A stretch of 64,000 bases of DNA from Idiomarina abyssalis (GCF_900116625.1 NZ_FPBE01000004.1:1-64000); one strand, 5' to 3'; shown: positions 7,793 to 18,000, numbered from the stretch's first letter. Numbers and translations: made by a program. Notes: a model not told the origin generated them from the sequence alone.

Positions 7793-10549
7793 TTAAAGGC
7801 CGTTAATAGCCGCAATAGCCACAGCTGAGTTATAGATAATTCCAGTCACCTGTGACCAAAGCTCCAGATTCTCAGTATAAGTTGTATCCATAGGCACAAT
7901 AATAGTATCACCAGGACCTAGCTGAGAATTACTGCTAAAGCTAAACCAACTGCTGCCGCCTTCATAACGCTCTATAGCGCCATTGGCTTTAACAATATAA
8001 ATCCGCCCCTCGTCAGCTTTTTCTTTGGTACCACCACTACGACTAATATACTCGTCAACGGTAAGTTCCGGATCAAATCGGTACGAAGTAGCCATCTGCA
8101 CTTCGCCCATTATACTAATGGAGTCTTTTCGGGATGGTACATGCAAAGTATCGCCGTCTTTCAGCTGCACATTATTGGCTCCGTTACCAGCCAGCAGCTT
8201 GGGTAAGTCCATAATTAAACGGCCAACGGGCTCTGCCGATAGTAAATCAGCCAGTAAGGTCCGAACTTCGCTGTAGGAAACTCTGCTATCACCCGTACCG
8301 GTTAGCATATTACTGACTACTTCTCGCTGCAGTTCCTGCGCCAGAATCTTCTTACGTTCCTGTTCTTGCTTGCGCAGTTCTTCACGAGTGAACACAGCGC
8401 CTTCTATAAAAGCATGGTCAGTAAAACCACCGGCTCGCTCAATAAGCTGCGTTAAAGTTTCGCCACGCTTTATGGCATAAGTGCCCGGGAAGCGAACTTC
8501 ACCTTTTAAAGTTACCTCATAAGTATTCTGCCACTCTGGAATACTCAACACGTTTAAACGGTCACGACCTTGTAACGGCACATCCGCCTCCCCATTTAAA
8601 ACGTCTTTCAAAGCAACGGAAAGATAATCAGTCTGGGCGGTATCTTTGTTAAATTCAAAACGAGTCACCTCGGCACGTTTAAGGTAAGCCGAGTCTTTAA
8701 CTCCACCAGCTGCATCTAATAAACGGCTGACACTGGCATTTTCCACTAAAGGATACACCCCCGGGTGGTTAACCTCACCCGCTACGTACACCAGTGGCGT
8801 ATTACCATTACTGGTGCGCTGGCGTTCAATGCGCTGCATAATAGGCTCTAACAGCTTATCGCGAGAATAAAGCGCTAAATCTTCATCAGCAATATCCACA
8901 TCGTCTTCGTCAGGCGAGCCAAACAAATCAGCTAAAGGTGTCCTCTGCCGCTCTTCCTCTAAGCGCTTACGCTCGTCTTCTTCACTGGCTGTCTTCGACT
9001 GCACTAAATCTTTCAAAAAGGCCTGCCGATATTCAGCTAACATTTCTTGCCTTTCGTCGGCCTGGCGTTCTTGCTCTGTTAAAGTAAAGCGCGACAGTTG
9101 TTGCTCTTCTTGTTCTTCGGTTTGATAGCGACTAAAAATAACAATTTGATCACGCTCTTCTAGTACGAGATTCTCTTCTGTTATACCGCTAATAGCCTCC
9201 GCCACGTTAAACTGGTACAAGCTTAGATCACGTTGGGGGCCAGTTTCACGTACTACCAATCCGTAGGCTAAATCTGCCTGCTCTAAAAGGTCATGACGAC
9301 TGTCCCGCAAAACATCATTAAGTCGTATGCCTTCATACCACTCATAATGCCCAGGCCGAGTAACCGCGCCAACCAATAGTAAGCTGTTATCTAAAGAATC
9401 CGAAACCTCACGCAATGTTAAAACATCACCGCCTTGTAGCTCTTTGTTTAGGTGCCTTTCAGAAGTTAAGTCCACCGTGCTAATTAGCCGTTTACCTTTA
9501 ACAATACGTTGCAGTTGTGCAGACGATAAATAGGCGCTGTCTTCACTTCCGCCTGCGAAACGAATTGCATCTTTTAGAGTTTCATCGCCTTTTAGCTCAT
9601 ACAGTGCGGGGCGTTTTACTTCACCTTTAACAGTAACCATATCGCCACGGGTAGGTATAAAGACCACATCGCCACTTTGCAGCATTTTGTCGTCCGAAGC
9701 GTCGCCTTTTAGTAACAGGTCGTATAGATCGAAGTCTGAAACCACCTCACCCGCACGCATCAAACGAATAGAGCGTAACGAGGCAATATCAGAAAAGCCG
9801 CCAGCCAAGTATAAAGCCTGGCTAATGGTCGACAGAGAGCTAATAGTATAAGAGCCCGGTTTATAAGCCTCGCCAGCAATAAACACCTGAATAGAACGCA
9901 GCTCACCCATAGAAACAGCGGCGTTAAAGCCAATTAAACGTTCCTTAACCTGGCTTTGAATAAGCTCTTGCATAAGCGTGTAGCTTAAACCGGCAACATT
10001 TAGCTCACCTAAGTCCGGAATAACGACTTTACCTTCGCGATCTATCGTTAAGTCATAACTACGGTTTTCCTTGCCAAAAAGCTGCACTTTAATGGTATCG
10101 CCCACACCCATAATATAACTGGAAGGCACAGGGGCATAACCGGTAGGAGAAAATGACTTTGGTTCACCAGCAAAAAGTTCATATCCAAAGGGCTTTAGCT
10201 CATCTTTATCACGTGTAAATTGCTCTTCCAGGTCTTCTGGTATTATCGGGTCACCGTTATCGTCAAAACGCGTACCTCTAGGGAAAACGACGCTTTCTTG
10301 CTCTTGCTTTTGGTCTGATGAGCTAGATGACTGATTATTAATTTGATCCAGCATACTTGGGTCAATACCAAACTGCCTCGCCAAAGCTTCCTGCTGTGAT
10401 CGAGGTAAGCTTTTTAACTGCTCAATTTGGGACTGGCTAGGCATAGATTGCGCGTTAACGCTATCTATTGAGCCTAAAGTAGATGCAACTAGGACCAAAA
10501 GTGCCCCATAAGACACAATACTAGACATGAAAGATTTCAACGAGTGCAA
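7793..10549 (-). CDS. Large multi-SLBB polysaccharide export protein (Wza/GfcE-like)
   Basis: A 918-residue periplasmic/outer-membrane protein. A signal peptide ends near SVNAQS, then a Gln-rich linker. A Poly_export domain (about 145-225, with IMGVGDTIKVQLFG) is followed by six SLBB-type modules, recognisable by repeating VAGEV..PG.Y and RAGG segments, and a final GPGDTIIVPMD. A charged coiled stretch (~490-560) splits the SLBB modules. Wza is normally about 380 residues with two SLBB domains, so this belongs to the long class found in marine gammaproteobacteria. A TTG at 10549 preceded by AAGGGG is taken as start; an ATG seven codons later lacks a clear ribosome site. It probably forms the outer-membrane channel or periplasmic scaffold. 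No Wzc kinase is encoded in the window. Confidence 0.85.
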   Translation of the reverse strand: MHSLKSFMSSIVSYGALLVLVASTLGSIDSVNAQSMPSQSQIEQLKSLPRSQQEALARQFGIDPSMLDQINNQSSSSSDQKQEQESVVFPRGTRFDDNGDPIIPEDLEEQFTRDKDELKPFGYELFAGEPKSFSPTGYAPVPSSYIMGVGDTIKVQLFGKENRSYDLTIDREGKVVIPDLGELNVAGLSYTLMQELIQSQVKERLIGFNAAVSMGELRSIQVFIAGEAYKPGSYTISSLSTISQALYLAGGFSDIASLRSIRLMRAGEVVSDFDLYDLLLKGDASDDKMLQSGDVVFIPTRGDMVTVKGEVKRPALYELKGDETLKDAIRFAGGSEDSAYLSSAQLQRIVKGKRLISTVDLTSERHLNKELQGGDVLTLREVSDSLDNSLLLVGAVTRPGHYEWYEGIRLNDVLRDSRHDLLEQADLAYGLVVRETGPQRDLSLYQFNVAEAISGITEENLVLEERDQIVIFSRYQTEEQEEQQLSRFTLTEQERQADERQEMLAEYRQAFLKDLVQSKTASEEDERKRLEEERQRTPLADLFGSPDEDDVDIADEDLALYSRDKLLEPIMQRIERQRTSNGNTPLVYVAGEVNHPGVYPLVENASVSRLLDAAGGVKDSAYLKRAEVTRFEFNKDTAQTDYLSVALKDVLNGEADVPLQGRDRLNVLSIPEWQNTYEVTLKGEVRFPGTYAIKRGETLTQLIERAGGFTDHAFIEGAVFTREELRKQEQERKKILAQELQREVVSNMLTGTGDSRVSYSEVRTLLADLLSAEPVGRLIMDLPKLLAGNGANNVQLKDGDTLHVPSRKDSISIMGEVQMATSYRFDPELTVDEYISRSGGTKEKADEGRIYIVKANGAIERYEGGSSWFSFSSNSQLGPGDTIIVPMDTTYTENLELWSQVTGIIYNSAVAIAAINGL

Positions 10550-10647
10550 CGTATTTCCCCTTTTACGTGTAACGCTCTAAATAACATCGTATGGTATAAG
10601 TTGGCTTGGTAAAAAGCTATGTTAACTTACAATACATTGACCATACT

Positions 10648-11815
10648 TTAATCGTTTCCAAATAAGTCCCGTGTGTAGACCTTGCTAGCAACATCTTGAA
10701 GCTCCGGCGCCATGCGATTCGAGACAATCACTTCCGCTTCAGCTTTGAATGCTTCAAAGTCATTCACAACACGCGAATTATAAAACTTATCTTCTTCTAA
10801 TACTGGCTCGTACACTATGACTTCAATCCCCTTGGCTTTAATACGTTTCATAACGCCCTGAATTGCTGAAGCACGGAAGTTGTCAGAATCTTGTTTCATC
10901 ACTAAGCGGTATATACCCACCACTTTAGGTTTGCGAGCAATAATGCTGTCGGCAATAAAATCTTTTCGGGTGCGGTTAGCGTCTACCACGGCTCGCATTA
11001 TATTTTGTGGTACATGTCCGTAGTTCGCTAACAGCTGTTTAGTGTCTTTCGGTAAGCAGTAACCGCCATAACCAAAGCTTGGATTATTATAATGACAACC
11101 AATACGTGAATCTAAGCCGACACCTTCAATAATCTGTCGCGTATCCAACCCATGCACTTCTGAGTAAGTATCTAACTCATTAAAGTAAGCAACACGCATC
11201 GCCAAGTAAGTGTTAGCAAATAGCTTAATAGCCTCAGCTTCGGTACTGTCAGTACACAGAGTTGGAACGTCTTCTTTAATCGCGCCCTTCTTCAATAAGT
11301 TCGCAAAAGTTTCAGCGCGCTTTGAGCGCTCACCCACAATAATGCGAGAAGGATACAGGTTGTCATAATAGAGCTTTACCTTCACGCAAAAATTCCGGTG
11401 AGAAAATGATGTTATCGGTACCCATTTTTTCTTTCAGCATTTGGGTATAGCCAACCGGTATGGTCGACTTAATCACCATAACCGCGTCCGGATTAATTTG
11501 CTTAACTTGAGCAATAACCGCCTCTACGCTACTGGTATTGAAATAGTTGGTTTCTGGATCGTAGTCGGTTGGCGTAGCGATGACTACATAATCAGCATTT
11601 GTATAGGCTCCTTCCGGGTTTAGGGTTGCCTTTAATCGCAGATGTCTATTGCTCAAAAATTCAGTGATTTCCTTATCTTCAATAGGAGATAGTCCAGCAT
11701 TAATCAAATCTACTTTGTCACTAACAATATCAACTGCTGCCACTTCATTATGCTGTGCAAGTAACACTGCATTTGATAACCCCACATACCCTGTTCCTAC
11801 TACGGCTATTTTCAT
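10648..11815 (-). pseudogene. ugd: UDP-glucose 6-dehydrogenase, split by a one-base frameshift
   Basis: Two reading frames together make a protein collinear with E. coli Ugd (about 388 residues). The N-terminal part (11815 to 11363, 150 residues) has the GTGYVGLSN dinucleotide-binding loop and ends at FLREGKAL followed by Leu-stop. The C-terminal part (from about 11370 down to 10648) resumes with YDNLYPSRI and includes the catalytic-Cys segment [11 protein letters not shown]. In the family the text is REGKALYDNL; here GCTCTATTATGAC carries one extra T at about 11369, shifting the frame. The enzyme oxidises UDP-glucose to UDP-glucuronate. Everything else is intact, so this is either a very recent mutation, a phase-type switch, or a sequencing error. 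It sits between pglE and the exporter gene. Confidence 0.85.
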
Positions 11816-11828
11816 ACCGACATCCTAC

Positions 11829-13004
11829 TTATTTTTGTGCCTGAGAAAGCACGTCTTTAATGACGGAACAAGTTTTTTCTACTTCTTTTTTAGTTAAGGT
11901 TGGATGCACTAAAAACATTAGACTGGTTTCACCAAGCTCTTTAGCAACTGGTAATCTCTCACTTGGGCGAAAACCAGTACCATCAAAAGCCCTTTCTAAA
12001 TAAACTTCGGAACATGAGCCTTGCATGCAGGGAAGGCCTCGCTCAACTATTTCATTAACTATACGGTCGCGTGTCCAACCTTTTGCTAAATTCTTAGGTT
12101 CTACAAAGCAGTAATGCTTATAACAAGCATGCTCTATATACTCAGGCACGGTTGGAGTTCTAACACAGTTGAATTCACTACATACAGCGGTAATGGCTGC
12201 AGCATTGTTTTGACGCTTTTCCATCCACCAATGCATTCGAGTAAGCTGAATACGCCCTATAGCAGCCTGAACTTCAGTCATACGCCAATTCGTACCAAAA
12301 CTTTCATGCAGCCAGCGAAACCCTGCCGGATGCTCTCTCTCGTAAACTGCTTCGTAACTCTTTCCGTGATCTTTGTATGACCACATTTTCCGCCATAACT
12401 TCTCATCATTAGTGGTGACCATTCCACCCTCACCACCAGTTGTCATAATCTTGTCTTGGCAAAATGACCAGGCACCAATATGTCCAATACTTCCAACTGA
12501 ACGCTCTTTATATTTAGCTCCATGCGCTTGAGCACAGTCTTCAATCACATAAAACCCGTGCAGCTGAGCTAACTCCATTATCGGATCCATATCCGCTGAT
12601 CGGCCAGCCAAGTGTACCACAATAACGGCTTTTGTTTTTTCTGTTATCGCACCTTTTATATTTTCAGCTTCAATATTCTGACTATCACGATCAACATCGA
12701 CAAACACTGGCTTCGCCCCAGCTATTACTACCGATGATACCGACGCCAAAAAGGTACGAGGCGTCACTATAACTTCGTCACCATCACCAACACCTAATGC
12801 AATTAATGCTAAATCTAACGCTTGCGTACCATTACCTAGCGCAACGGAGTATTTACAGTCGGTATATTCAGCAAACTCTTTTTCAAAGTTTCGACCCTCT
12901 TGGCCAGTCCAATAATTTACTTTATTCGATAAAATAATATTTTTCGCAGCTTCAGCTTCTTCTTTCGAGAAATTAGGCCAAGGCGAAAAAGGTGTATTTA
13001 ACAT
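11829..13004 (-). CDS. pglE: DegT-family sugar aminotransferase (PglE-like)
   Basis: PLP-dependent amination of a UDP-4-keto-6-deoxy-GlcNAc to the 4-amino sugar, the second step to bacillosamine. The 391 residues show the fold-type I pattern: GNGTQALDLAL near 57, VTPRTFLAS near 79, ED-CAQAHGA near 155 and SFCQDKIMTTGGEGG, whose Lys should bind PLP. It is encoded 12 bp downstream of pglD on the same strand and completes the F-E-D-C set with the dehydratase at 1.7-3.6 kb. A different 4-keto sugar substrate is possible, but the pglC/pglD neighbours favour the bacillosamine route. Confidence 0.85.
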   Translation of the reverse strand: MLNTPFSPWPNFSKEEAEAAKNIILSNKVNYWTGQEGRNFEKEFAEYTDCKYSVALGNGTQALDLALIALGVGDGDEVIVTPRTFLASVSSVVIAGAKPVFVDVDRDSQNIEAENIKGAITEKTKAVIVVHLAGRSADMDPIMELAQLHGFYVIEDCAQAHGAKYKERSVGSIGHIGAWSFCQDKIMTTGGEGGMVTTNDEKLWRKMWSYKDHGKSYEAVYEREHPAGFRWLHESFGTNWRMTEVQAAIGRIQLTRMHWWMEKRQNNAAAITAVCSEFNCVRTPTVPEYIEHACYKHYCFVEPKNLAKGWTRDRIVNEIVERGLPCMQGSCSEVYLERAFDGTGFRPSERLPVAKELGETSLMFLVHPTLTKKEVEKTCSVIKDVLSQAQK

Positions 13005-13016
13005 AAATTACCCGTT

Positions 13017-13631
13017 TTATTTATTAGTAGGCTTCGCAGGGATACCTATTACCGTTTGATTATCAGCAACTTTATGTATAACGACAGCTCCCGCCCCAAC
13101 TGTCGCGTACTCACCTATCAAGACGGATTGAATAACTGAAGCTCCAATCCCAATCCAGCTGTGGCTTCCAATAGTGACCCCCCCAGCAATCGACGCATTT
13201 GGACATACGTGGACAAAATCACCAAGACAACAATCATGTTCTATTACAGCGCCACTATTAATGATTGCTCCAGAACCAATTTGAACGCCGGCGTTAATTA
13301 TCGCACCGGGCATTACAACAGTTCCCTCACCTAGATGAACATCACTACCTATAACGGATGCCGGATGTACAATAGCTGACGAGACTTTAACTAGTTGCTT
13401 CTGAATTTTTTCTCTTGTTTGCGCATTGCCAATAGCAACAATAACAGAATCATAAAGCCCCGAATCTTGGATAGCGTCACCTGTGTTACCAACAACTTTA
13501 AATTGACCAAGTCTTTTTATATCAGGTGCTTTATCATCATAGAAAGAAATTGAGCCAACTCCAGCAGCGATTGCTACATCAGCAACAACTTTGCCGTGCC
13601 CGCTAGCCCCTATAATAGCAAGACGCTTCAT
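13017..13631 (-). CDS. pglD: PglD/NeuD-family sugar O/N-acetyltransferase
   Basis: A 204-residue acetyl-CoA-dependent transferase. The N-terminal Rossmann-like part opens with RLAIIGASGHGKVVADVA, the hallmark of the PglD/NeuD family. From ~85 there is a left-handed beta-helix of hexapeptide repeats (SAIVHPASVIGSDVHLGEGT and onward), with the catalytic-His region NSGAVIEHDC. It should N-acetylate UDP-4-amino-4,6-dideoxy-GlcNAc to give UDP-diNAcBac. Its start overlaps the pglC stop by 4 bp, consistent with coupled translation of the initiating transferase and the enzyme making its substrate. Confidence 0.88.
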   Translation of the reverse strand: MKRLAIIGASGHGKVVADVAIAAGVGSISFYDDKAPDIKRLGQFKVVGNTGDAIQDSGLYDSVIVAIGNAQTREKIQKQLVKVSSAIVHPASVIGSDVHLGEGTVVMPGAIINAGVQIGSGAIINSGAVIEHDCCLGDFVHVCPNASIAGGVTIGSHSWIGIGASVIQSVLIGEYATVGAGAVVIHKVADNQTVIGIPAKPTNK

Positions 13632-14227
13632 TTATTATCAGAACCCTTAAATTTTTCAGCAGTAATATGATCGGAAGCAGAAATACCCTCCCGTATAAAA
13701 ACTTTTTTAACCGTCATGAAAAGAATTTTGATATCCAGCCAAAATGATCGATTATCAACATACCAAACATCGAGTTTAAACTTATCTTCCCAAGAAAGTG
13801 TATTGCGTCCATTTACTTGTGCCAAACCGGTTATTCCTGGCCTAACTTCATGACGACGAAACTGTTTTTCAGAATAAAGTGGTAAATATTCCATCAACAG
13901 GGGGCGCGGTCCAACAAGGCTCATGTCACCTTTTAATACGTTCCATAACTCCGGCAATTCATCTAGGCTAGTTGAACGTAAAAGTCGGCCAAAAGAAGTC
14001 ATTCTTTCTGAGTCAGGTAATGGATTACCATGTTTATCAAAAGCATCCCGCATAGTTCGAAATTTAATCATTTCGAAAGGGTGAGCGGAAAGCCCTGGTC
14101 TAATTTGTTTAAATAAAACGGGCGCTCCTAACTTACGCGCAACTTGCCAATATATTATTAGAATTATTGGTGACAATATAATCATGCAAGTAGATGAGAT
14201 GAGAATGTCAAATAATCTCTTTAGCAT
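13628..14227 (-). CDS. pglC: Initiating phosphoglycosyl transferase (PglC type)
   Basis: A 199-residue monotopic membrane enzyme that moves phospho-diNAcBac onto undecaprenyl phosphate, starting each repeat unit. An N-terminal re-entrant hydrophobic helix (~10-30) is followed by the bacterial sugar transferase core: KFRTMRDAF near 54, the SLDELPELWNVLKGDMS segment carrying the catalytic Asp-Glu dyad, and VGPRPLLMEYLPLY. The short form without extra transmembrane helices is typical of PglC rather than WbaP/WcaJ. Its stop overlaps the pglD start by 4 bp. Substrate is inferred from the pglDEF neighbours. Confidence 0.9.
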   Translation of the reverse strand: MLKRLFDILISSTCMIILSPIILIIYWQVARKLGAPVLFKQIRPGLSAHPFEMIKFRTMRDAFDKHGNPLPDSERMTSFGRLLRSTSLDELPELWNVLKGDMSLVGPRPLLMEYLPLYSEKQFRRHEVRPGITGLAQVNGRNTLSWEDKFKLDVWYVDNRSFWLDIKILFMTVKKVFIREGISASDHITAEKFKGSDNK

Positions 14228-14251
14228 AGTTGTGTTTACTTATTTCTAGTC

Positions 14252-15508
14252 TTAAGCATAATTGCCTGGAGAAATTGCTTCAGCCTTATAGCCTTCTTCC
14301 TGCGACGCTACTTTTAGAATATCCATCAGCTGTTTTGCTAGTATATCCCGAGCAAAATATTCTTCAGCAAGTTTTCGAGCTGCTTGCCCTGTTTCTTCTA
14401 GCCAACGTAAGTCATGCATTTTAACATCTAATATTTTAGCTACTTCCTTAATTGGCACTCCCCACATAGCTAAACCACACTCCTTTTTATTCACTATATC
14501 GTGCATCCATCCACCATGGTTCAGAAAAACAGGCCTTCCAGATGCCAACGTATCAAAAAACTTATTTGCGGAGTTAGCCCTTGCTTCGGGTAAATCTATA
14601 ACAAGATTCGATGCCATTGTCGCAGCACTAAACAGTGAGGCGATCTCTTTTTTCGGGAGGGGAGGTTCAATAAAAAGGTTTACTTCGTAAACATTTGAAC
14701 TTTTAGCTGCACTTATAACACCTTCTCGTTCACTCCCATCACCAACCAAAATAATTTTAATATCCGACCCAATGCCCAACAATGCTTTAGCAAGCTCAAC
14801 CATATAGACAACACCATTAACTTGCCCAAAAGTGCCGGCATAGACAAGTAATGGCGCGTCGCCTAACCATTCGCGTTTAGAGCGAAAACGAGCGGCTCGC
14901 TCAATATCATAAGAGAATTCTATGTTATCGCTACCGTTCGGAATTACACCAATTCTATTGGCGGGATACCCAGTTCGCATTACACCTTCTTTCATTCCTG
15001 GGGACAAAGCCACGACTGCTTCAGAACTATGGTAGGCCCAATATTCCAGCTTCTTAGCAAAATACCGAAGCACCGGATGTTTTAGCGCCCCTATTGCGAT
15101 AGGCATTTCAGGCCAAAGATCTCTCACTTCAAACACTAGTGGAATATTTTTCTTTCGCGCAGCAGGTATAGCAGGTAAAGCTATAGTTAGCGGGGTGCTG
15201 GTTGCAAAGATAAGATCCGCGTCTATTTCTAAAGCCTTCTTACGTGCAGCCAACGCAAATGTAAAAAAAGCTTTAATTCTATTTACAAAACCCATGCTAT
15301 TTGAGTAGCGAACAGGGTACCAATGAACTTGAATACCTTCTTCATCCGTTTGAAACCATTCCTTTCTCGGAGGCTTCTCTTCTCGAAAACTTGTAATTAT
15401 ATGAACGCTATGGCCCGCTTTTACCATTCGGCGAGCCATTTCATAAGAACGAGTTCCCCCAGGCATATCAGGGGTATTGAAATACTGGTGGAGATATATA
15501 ATTATCAT
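14252..15508 (-). CDS. Glycosyltransferase family 4
   Basis: A 418-residue GT-B glycosyltransferase resembling WcaI/WbuB proteins. The N-terminal domain opens with YLHQYFNTPDMPGGTRSYEM, where the GG loop is typical of GT4. The C-terminal domain has VYAGTFGQVNG and an EARANSANKFFDTLASGRP segment where GT4 enzymes hold the E(x7)E donor-binding motif. It is encoded 24 bp before pglC and 6 bp after wbpA, so it may act early, adding the second sugar to Und-PP-diNAcBac. Acceptor and donor are inference. Confidence 0.8.
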   Translation of the reverse strand: MIIIYLHQYFNTPDMPGGTRSYEMARRMVKAGHSVHIITSFREEKPPRKEWFQTDEEGIQVHWYPVRYSNSMGFVNRIKAFFTFALAARKKALEIDADLIFATSTPLTIALPAIPAARKKNIPLVFEVRDLWPEMPIAIGALKHPVLRYFAKKLEYWAYHSSEAVVALSPGMKEGVMRTGYPANRIGVIPNGSDNIEFSYDIERAARFRSKREWLGDAPLLVYAGTFGQVNGVVYMVELAKALLGIGSDIKIILVGDGSEREGVISAAKSSNVYEVNLFIEPPLPKKEIASLFSAATMASNLVIDLPEARANSANKFFDTLASGRPVFLNHGGWMHDIVNKKECGLAMWGVPIKEVAKILDVKMHDLRWLEETGQAARKLAEEYFARDILAKQLMDILKVASQEEGYKAEAISPGNYA

Positions 15509-15514
15509 TATTAG

Positions 15515-16828
15515 TTAAGCTTTTACTACATTACTATTATTTCCACGGAATCGACCCCGAGTATCGATAATTAGGGATGCATTTTCCGCGATTAAATCGT
15601 AATCGAACTTATCGTGATCAGTTGTTAACAACACAGCATCATATTCAGAAAGAGTTTTTGCTGTAATGTCCTTAGAAGTTAAGGAGTAATTGTAAGCTTT
15701 TAACGGACCAAAAGTTGAGACATAAGGATCGGAGTAATGAACCTCAGCTCCTTTCTTTCGGATTAGATCCAAAATTTCTACTGAAGGCGACTCTCTCATA
15801 TCATCAACATTTTTCTTGTACGCAATCCCAAGTACCAATATTTTACTCTTACTTAATGCTTTTCCTAGGTTATTCAACCCATCCATCAATTTGCCTATAA
15901 CAAACTCAGGCATAGCTCTATTCACTTCTCCTGATAGCTCAATAAAGCGCGTGTTTAATCCATACTCTCGTGCCTTCCATGTAAGGTAGTACGGATCGAT
16001 TGGTATGCAGTGTCCGCCTAAGCCTGGTCCCGGATAGTATGCGGTAAAGCCAAAAGGCTTTGTCGCCGCAGCATCGATAACTTCAAAAATGTCAATTCCC
16101 ATTTTATCCGCAACAACTTTCATTTCATTCACCAGACCAATATTAACTGCTCGGTGGATATTTTCTAAAAGCTTTGTTAATTCAGCTACTTTTGTTGAAC
16201 TGACCTGAACAACTTGGTCAATAGCCTGTTCGTATAGTGTAACCCCAAGACTCTGACATTGTGCCGTAACGCCACCAACAATTTTCGGTATCGTGCGTGT
16301 TTCAAAATTAGGATTACCAGGATCCTCTCTCTCAGGCGAATATATTAGAAAAATAGACTTTCCTACAATTAAGCCATTCTCTTCAAGCCGCGGCTGCAAT
16401 ATCTCTTCTGTCGTTCCTGGATAGGTTGTACTTTCTAATGAAACTATTTGGCCCTCGCGCAAATATGGCTTCATCATATCTGCTGTTTCTATAATAAAGT
16501 TCATGTCCGGTTCGCGATAGCGGTTCAATGGTGTAGGAACACATAGTATTAAAGCATCACATTCCCTTACACGGGAAAAATCGACACTCGCTTCAAACCC
16601 CGAATTTACTGCTTTTCTGACTCTTTCATTATCTATATGCTCAATACTACTTGAACCACTATTCAACTGTTCAACTTTATTAACATCTATATCAAAACCA
16701 ATTACGTTGTAGCCAAGTTCGCTATATCTAAGCAATAATGGCTGGCCTACATAACCAAGACCTAATATACCAATGACGGCGCTTTTCGATTCAATTTTTT
16801 TTCTTAATTGATTAATGGATTTTGACAT
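15515..16828 (-). CDS. wbpA: UDP-N-acetyl-D-glucosamine 6-dehydrogenase
   Basis: A 437-residue UDP-sugar dehydrogenase giving UDP-GlcNAcA (or a related HexNAc uronic acid) by two NAD-linked oxidations. The N-terminal Rossmann loop is [13 protein letters not shown] near 20. [13 protein letters not shown] and [11 protein letters not shown] match the WbpA/WbpO group rather than Ugd, and [13 protein letters not shown] contains the catalytic Cys. The C-terminal UDP-binding domain includes [16 protein letters not shown]. The start follows the upstream GT4 stop directly (TAAATG). Whether a later epimerase acts on the product is not visible here. Confidence 0.9.
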   Translation of the reverse strand: MSKSINQLRKKIESKSAVIGILGLGYVGQPLLLRYSELGYNVIGFDIDVNKVEQLNSGSSSIEHIDNERVRKAVNSGFEASVDFSRVRECDALILCVPTPLNRYREPDMNFIIETADMMKPYLREGQIVSLESTTYPGTTEEILQPRLEENGLIVGKSIFLIYSPEREDPGNPNFETRTIPKIVGGVTAQCQSLGVTLYEQAIDQVVQVSSTKVAELTKLLENIHRAVNIGLVNEMKVVADKMGIDIFEVIDAAATKPFGFTAYYPGPGLGGHCIPIDPYYLTWKAREYGLNTRFIELSGEVNRAMPEFVIGKLMDGLNNLGKALSKSKILVLGIAYKKNVDDMRESPSVEILDLIRKKGAEVHYSDPYVSTFGPLKAYNYSLTSKDITAKTLSEYDAVLLTTDHDKFDYDLIAENASLIIDTRGRFRGNNSNVVKA

Positions 16829-17950
16829 TTAGCTACTCTTCCCTTGTAAAATTTCAAGATACCTGTCGGCGATACTTTCCCAACTAAATTTATAAACCAA
16901 CCTTTCAACATCCAACTTCGAGACTCCACTGGGATAATCTATTACCAAACTCTTTATCGAAGATGAAATACTAGTTATCGAGTGAGGGGAAACTCCTCTA
17001 ATAAATGGCTCATTAAATAAACCATCAATCCCTTCACCTCTTGAATGAACTATACAGCACCCTTGGCTTAGGGCTTCTATATAAACTAAGCCAAAAGTTT
17101 CACTAAAAGAAGGCATCAAGAAGACTCTCGACCGCCGCATATACTTTCCAATTAGCTTCCTATCATTTATTCGGGGAAGAACTTCGATCCAATTAGGAAG
17201 CACACTCAACCCGGTCACACTAAGAAATTGTTCTACCTCCCCTCCAATTGCGATAAGACCAATTTCTAAACCTTCATCTCGTAATTCTTTAATTGCGAGA
17301 ACACTACTTCTAAGGTTTTTGTTTTTAACAAAAGAGCCCACATAACAAGCCTGAGGCTTTCTCATTGAGTCTGGTGAATGTTTGCCAATTCGGAACCACT
17401 CACGATTAATTCCGTTATATATTATGGAGCAGGAGAGTATTTTATTAAAAGTGGAAGGGTATATATCTCTAACTCTTTTCTCATATATTTTATTAACGAA
17501 AACAACCCATTTTGACTTAGACACTAAACAGTTCACTAACCACCGATAATGCGGAAGTTTAGGAATGAAAAAGTTAACATCAGTATTTCTAACCGCTACT
17601 ATAAATGGCGTACCGGTAAAAAAATTATAGAAAAGAGCTACTAGGCCATCAGACCAGAGGTTATGCGCAATTATAAAGCTAGGTTTTACTTTTCTCTTTT
17701 TTACTAAAAAACAAAATATTAAAAATGAATACAATACTTTAAAAAGAGGGAAATAACGGATAAACCTGTTAAATACTCTTGGAGATGCTACAATTACTGA
17801 ATCATGGTTCTCCACCAACTTATTACATTTGAAACCCCTCTGTAAAGGACAGTAAACGAATTGGGACTCAATCCCCTTTCTCGCTATTGCAGCAGCCAAC
17901 TCTGAATGAACTGTTGACCCTAAGTAATTATTGCTAATATGAGTAAGCAT
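16829..17950 (-). CDS. Glycosyltransferase family 4
   Basis: A 373-residue predicted GT-B enzyme. The N-terminal half has the acceptor-side pattern HSELAAAIARKGIESQFVYC and a basic hydrophobic stretch that may touch the membrane. The C-terminal half shows CYVGSFVKNKNLRSSV, PRINDRKLIGKYMRRS and PSFSETFGLVYIEALSQGC, the last carrying the conserved Glu pair of GT4 donor binding. It is AT-rich like its neighbours, as is usual in the variable core of O-antigen loci. Linkage and sugar are unknown. Confidence 0.8.
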   Translation of the reverse strand: MLTHISNNYLGSTVHSELAAAIARKGIESQFVYCPLQRGFKCNKLVENHDSVIVASPRVFNRFIRYFPLFKVLYSFLIFCFLVKKRKVKPSFIIAHNLWSDGLVALFYNFFTGTPFIVAVRNTDVNFFIPKLPHYRWLVNCLVSKSKWVVFVNKIYEKRVRDIYPSTFNKILSCSIIYNGINREWFRIGKHSPDSMRKPQACYVGSFVKNKNLRSSVLAIKELRDEGLEIGLIAIGGEVEQFLSVTGLSVLPNWIEVLPRINDRKLIGKYMRRSRVFLMPSFSETFGLVYIEALSQGCCIVHSRGEGIDGLFNEPFIRGVSPHSITSISSSIKSLVIDYPSGVSKLDVERLVYKFSWESIADRYLEILQGKSS

Positions 17951-18000
17951 AGCTTTCTAATCATTCTTAATAAAATTAATAAACTGGTGGAAAATGAAAG

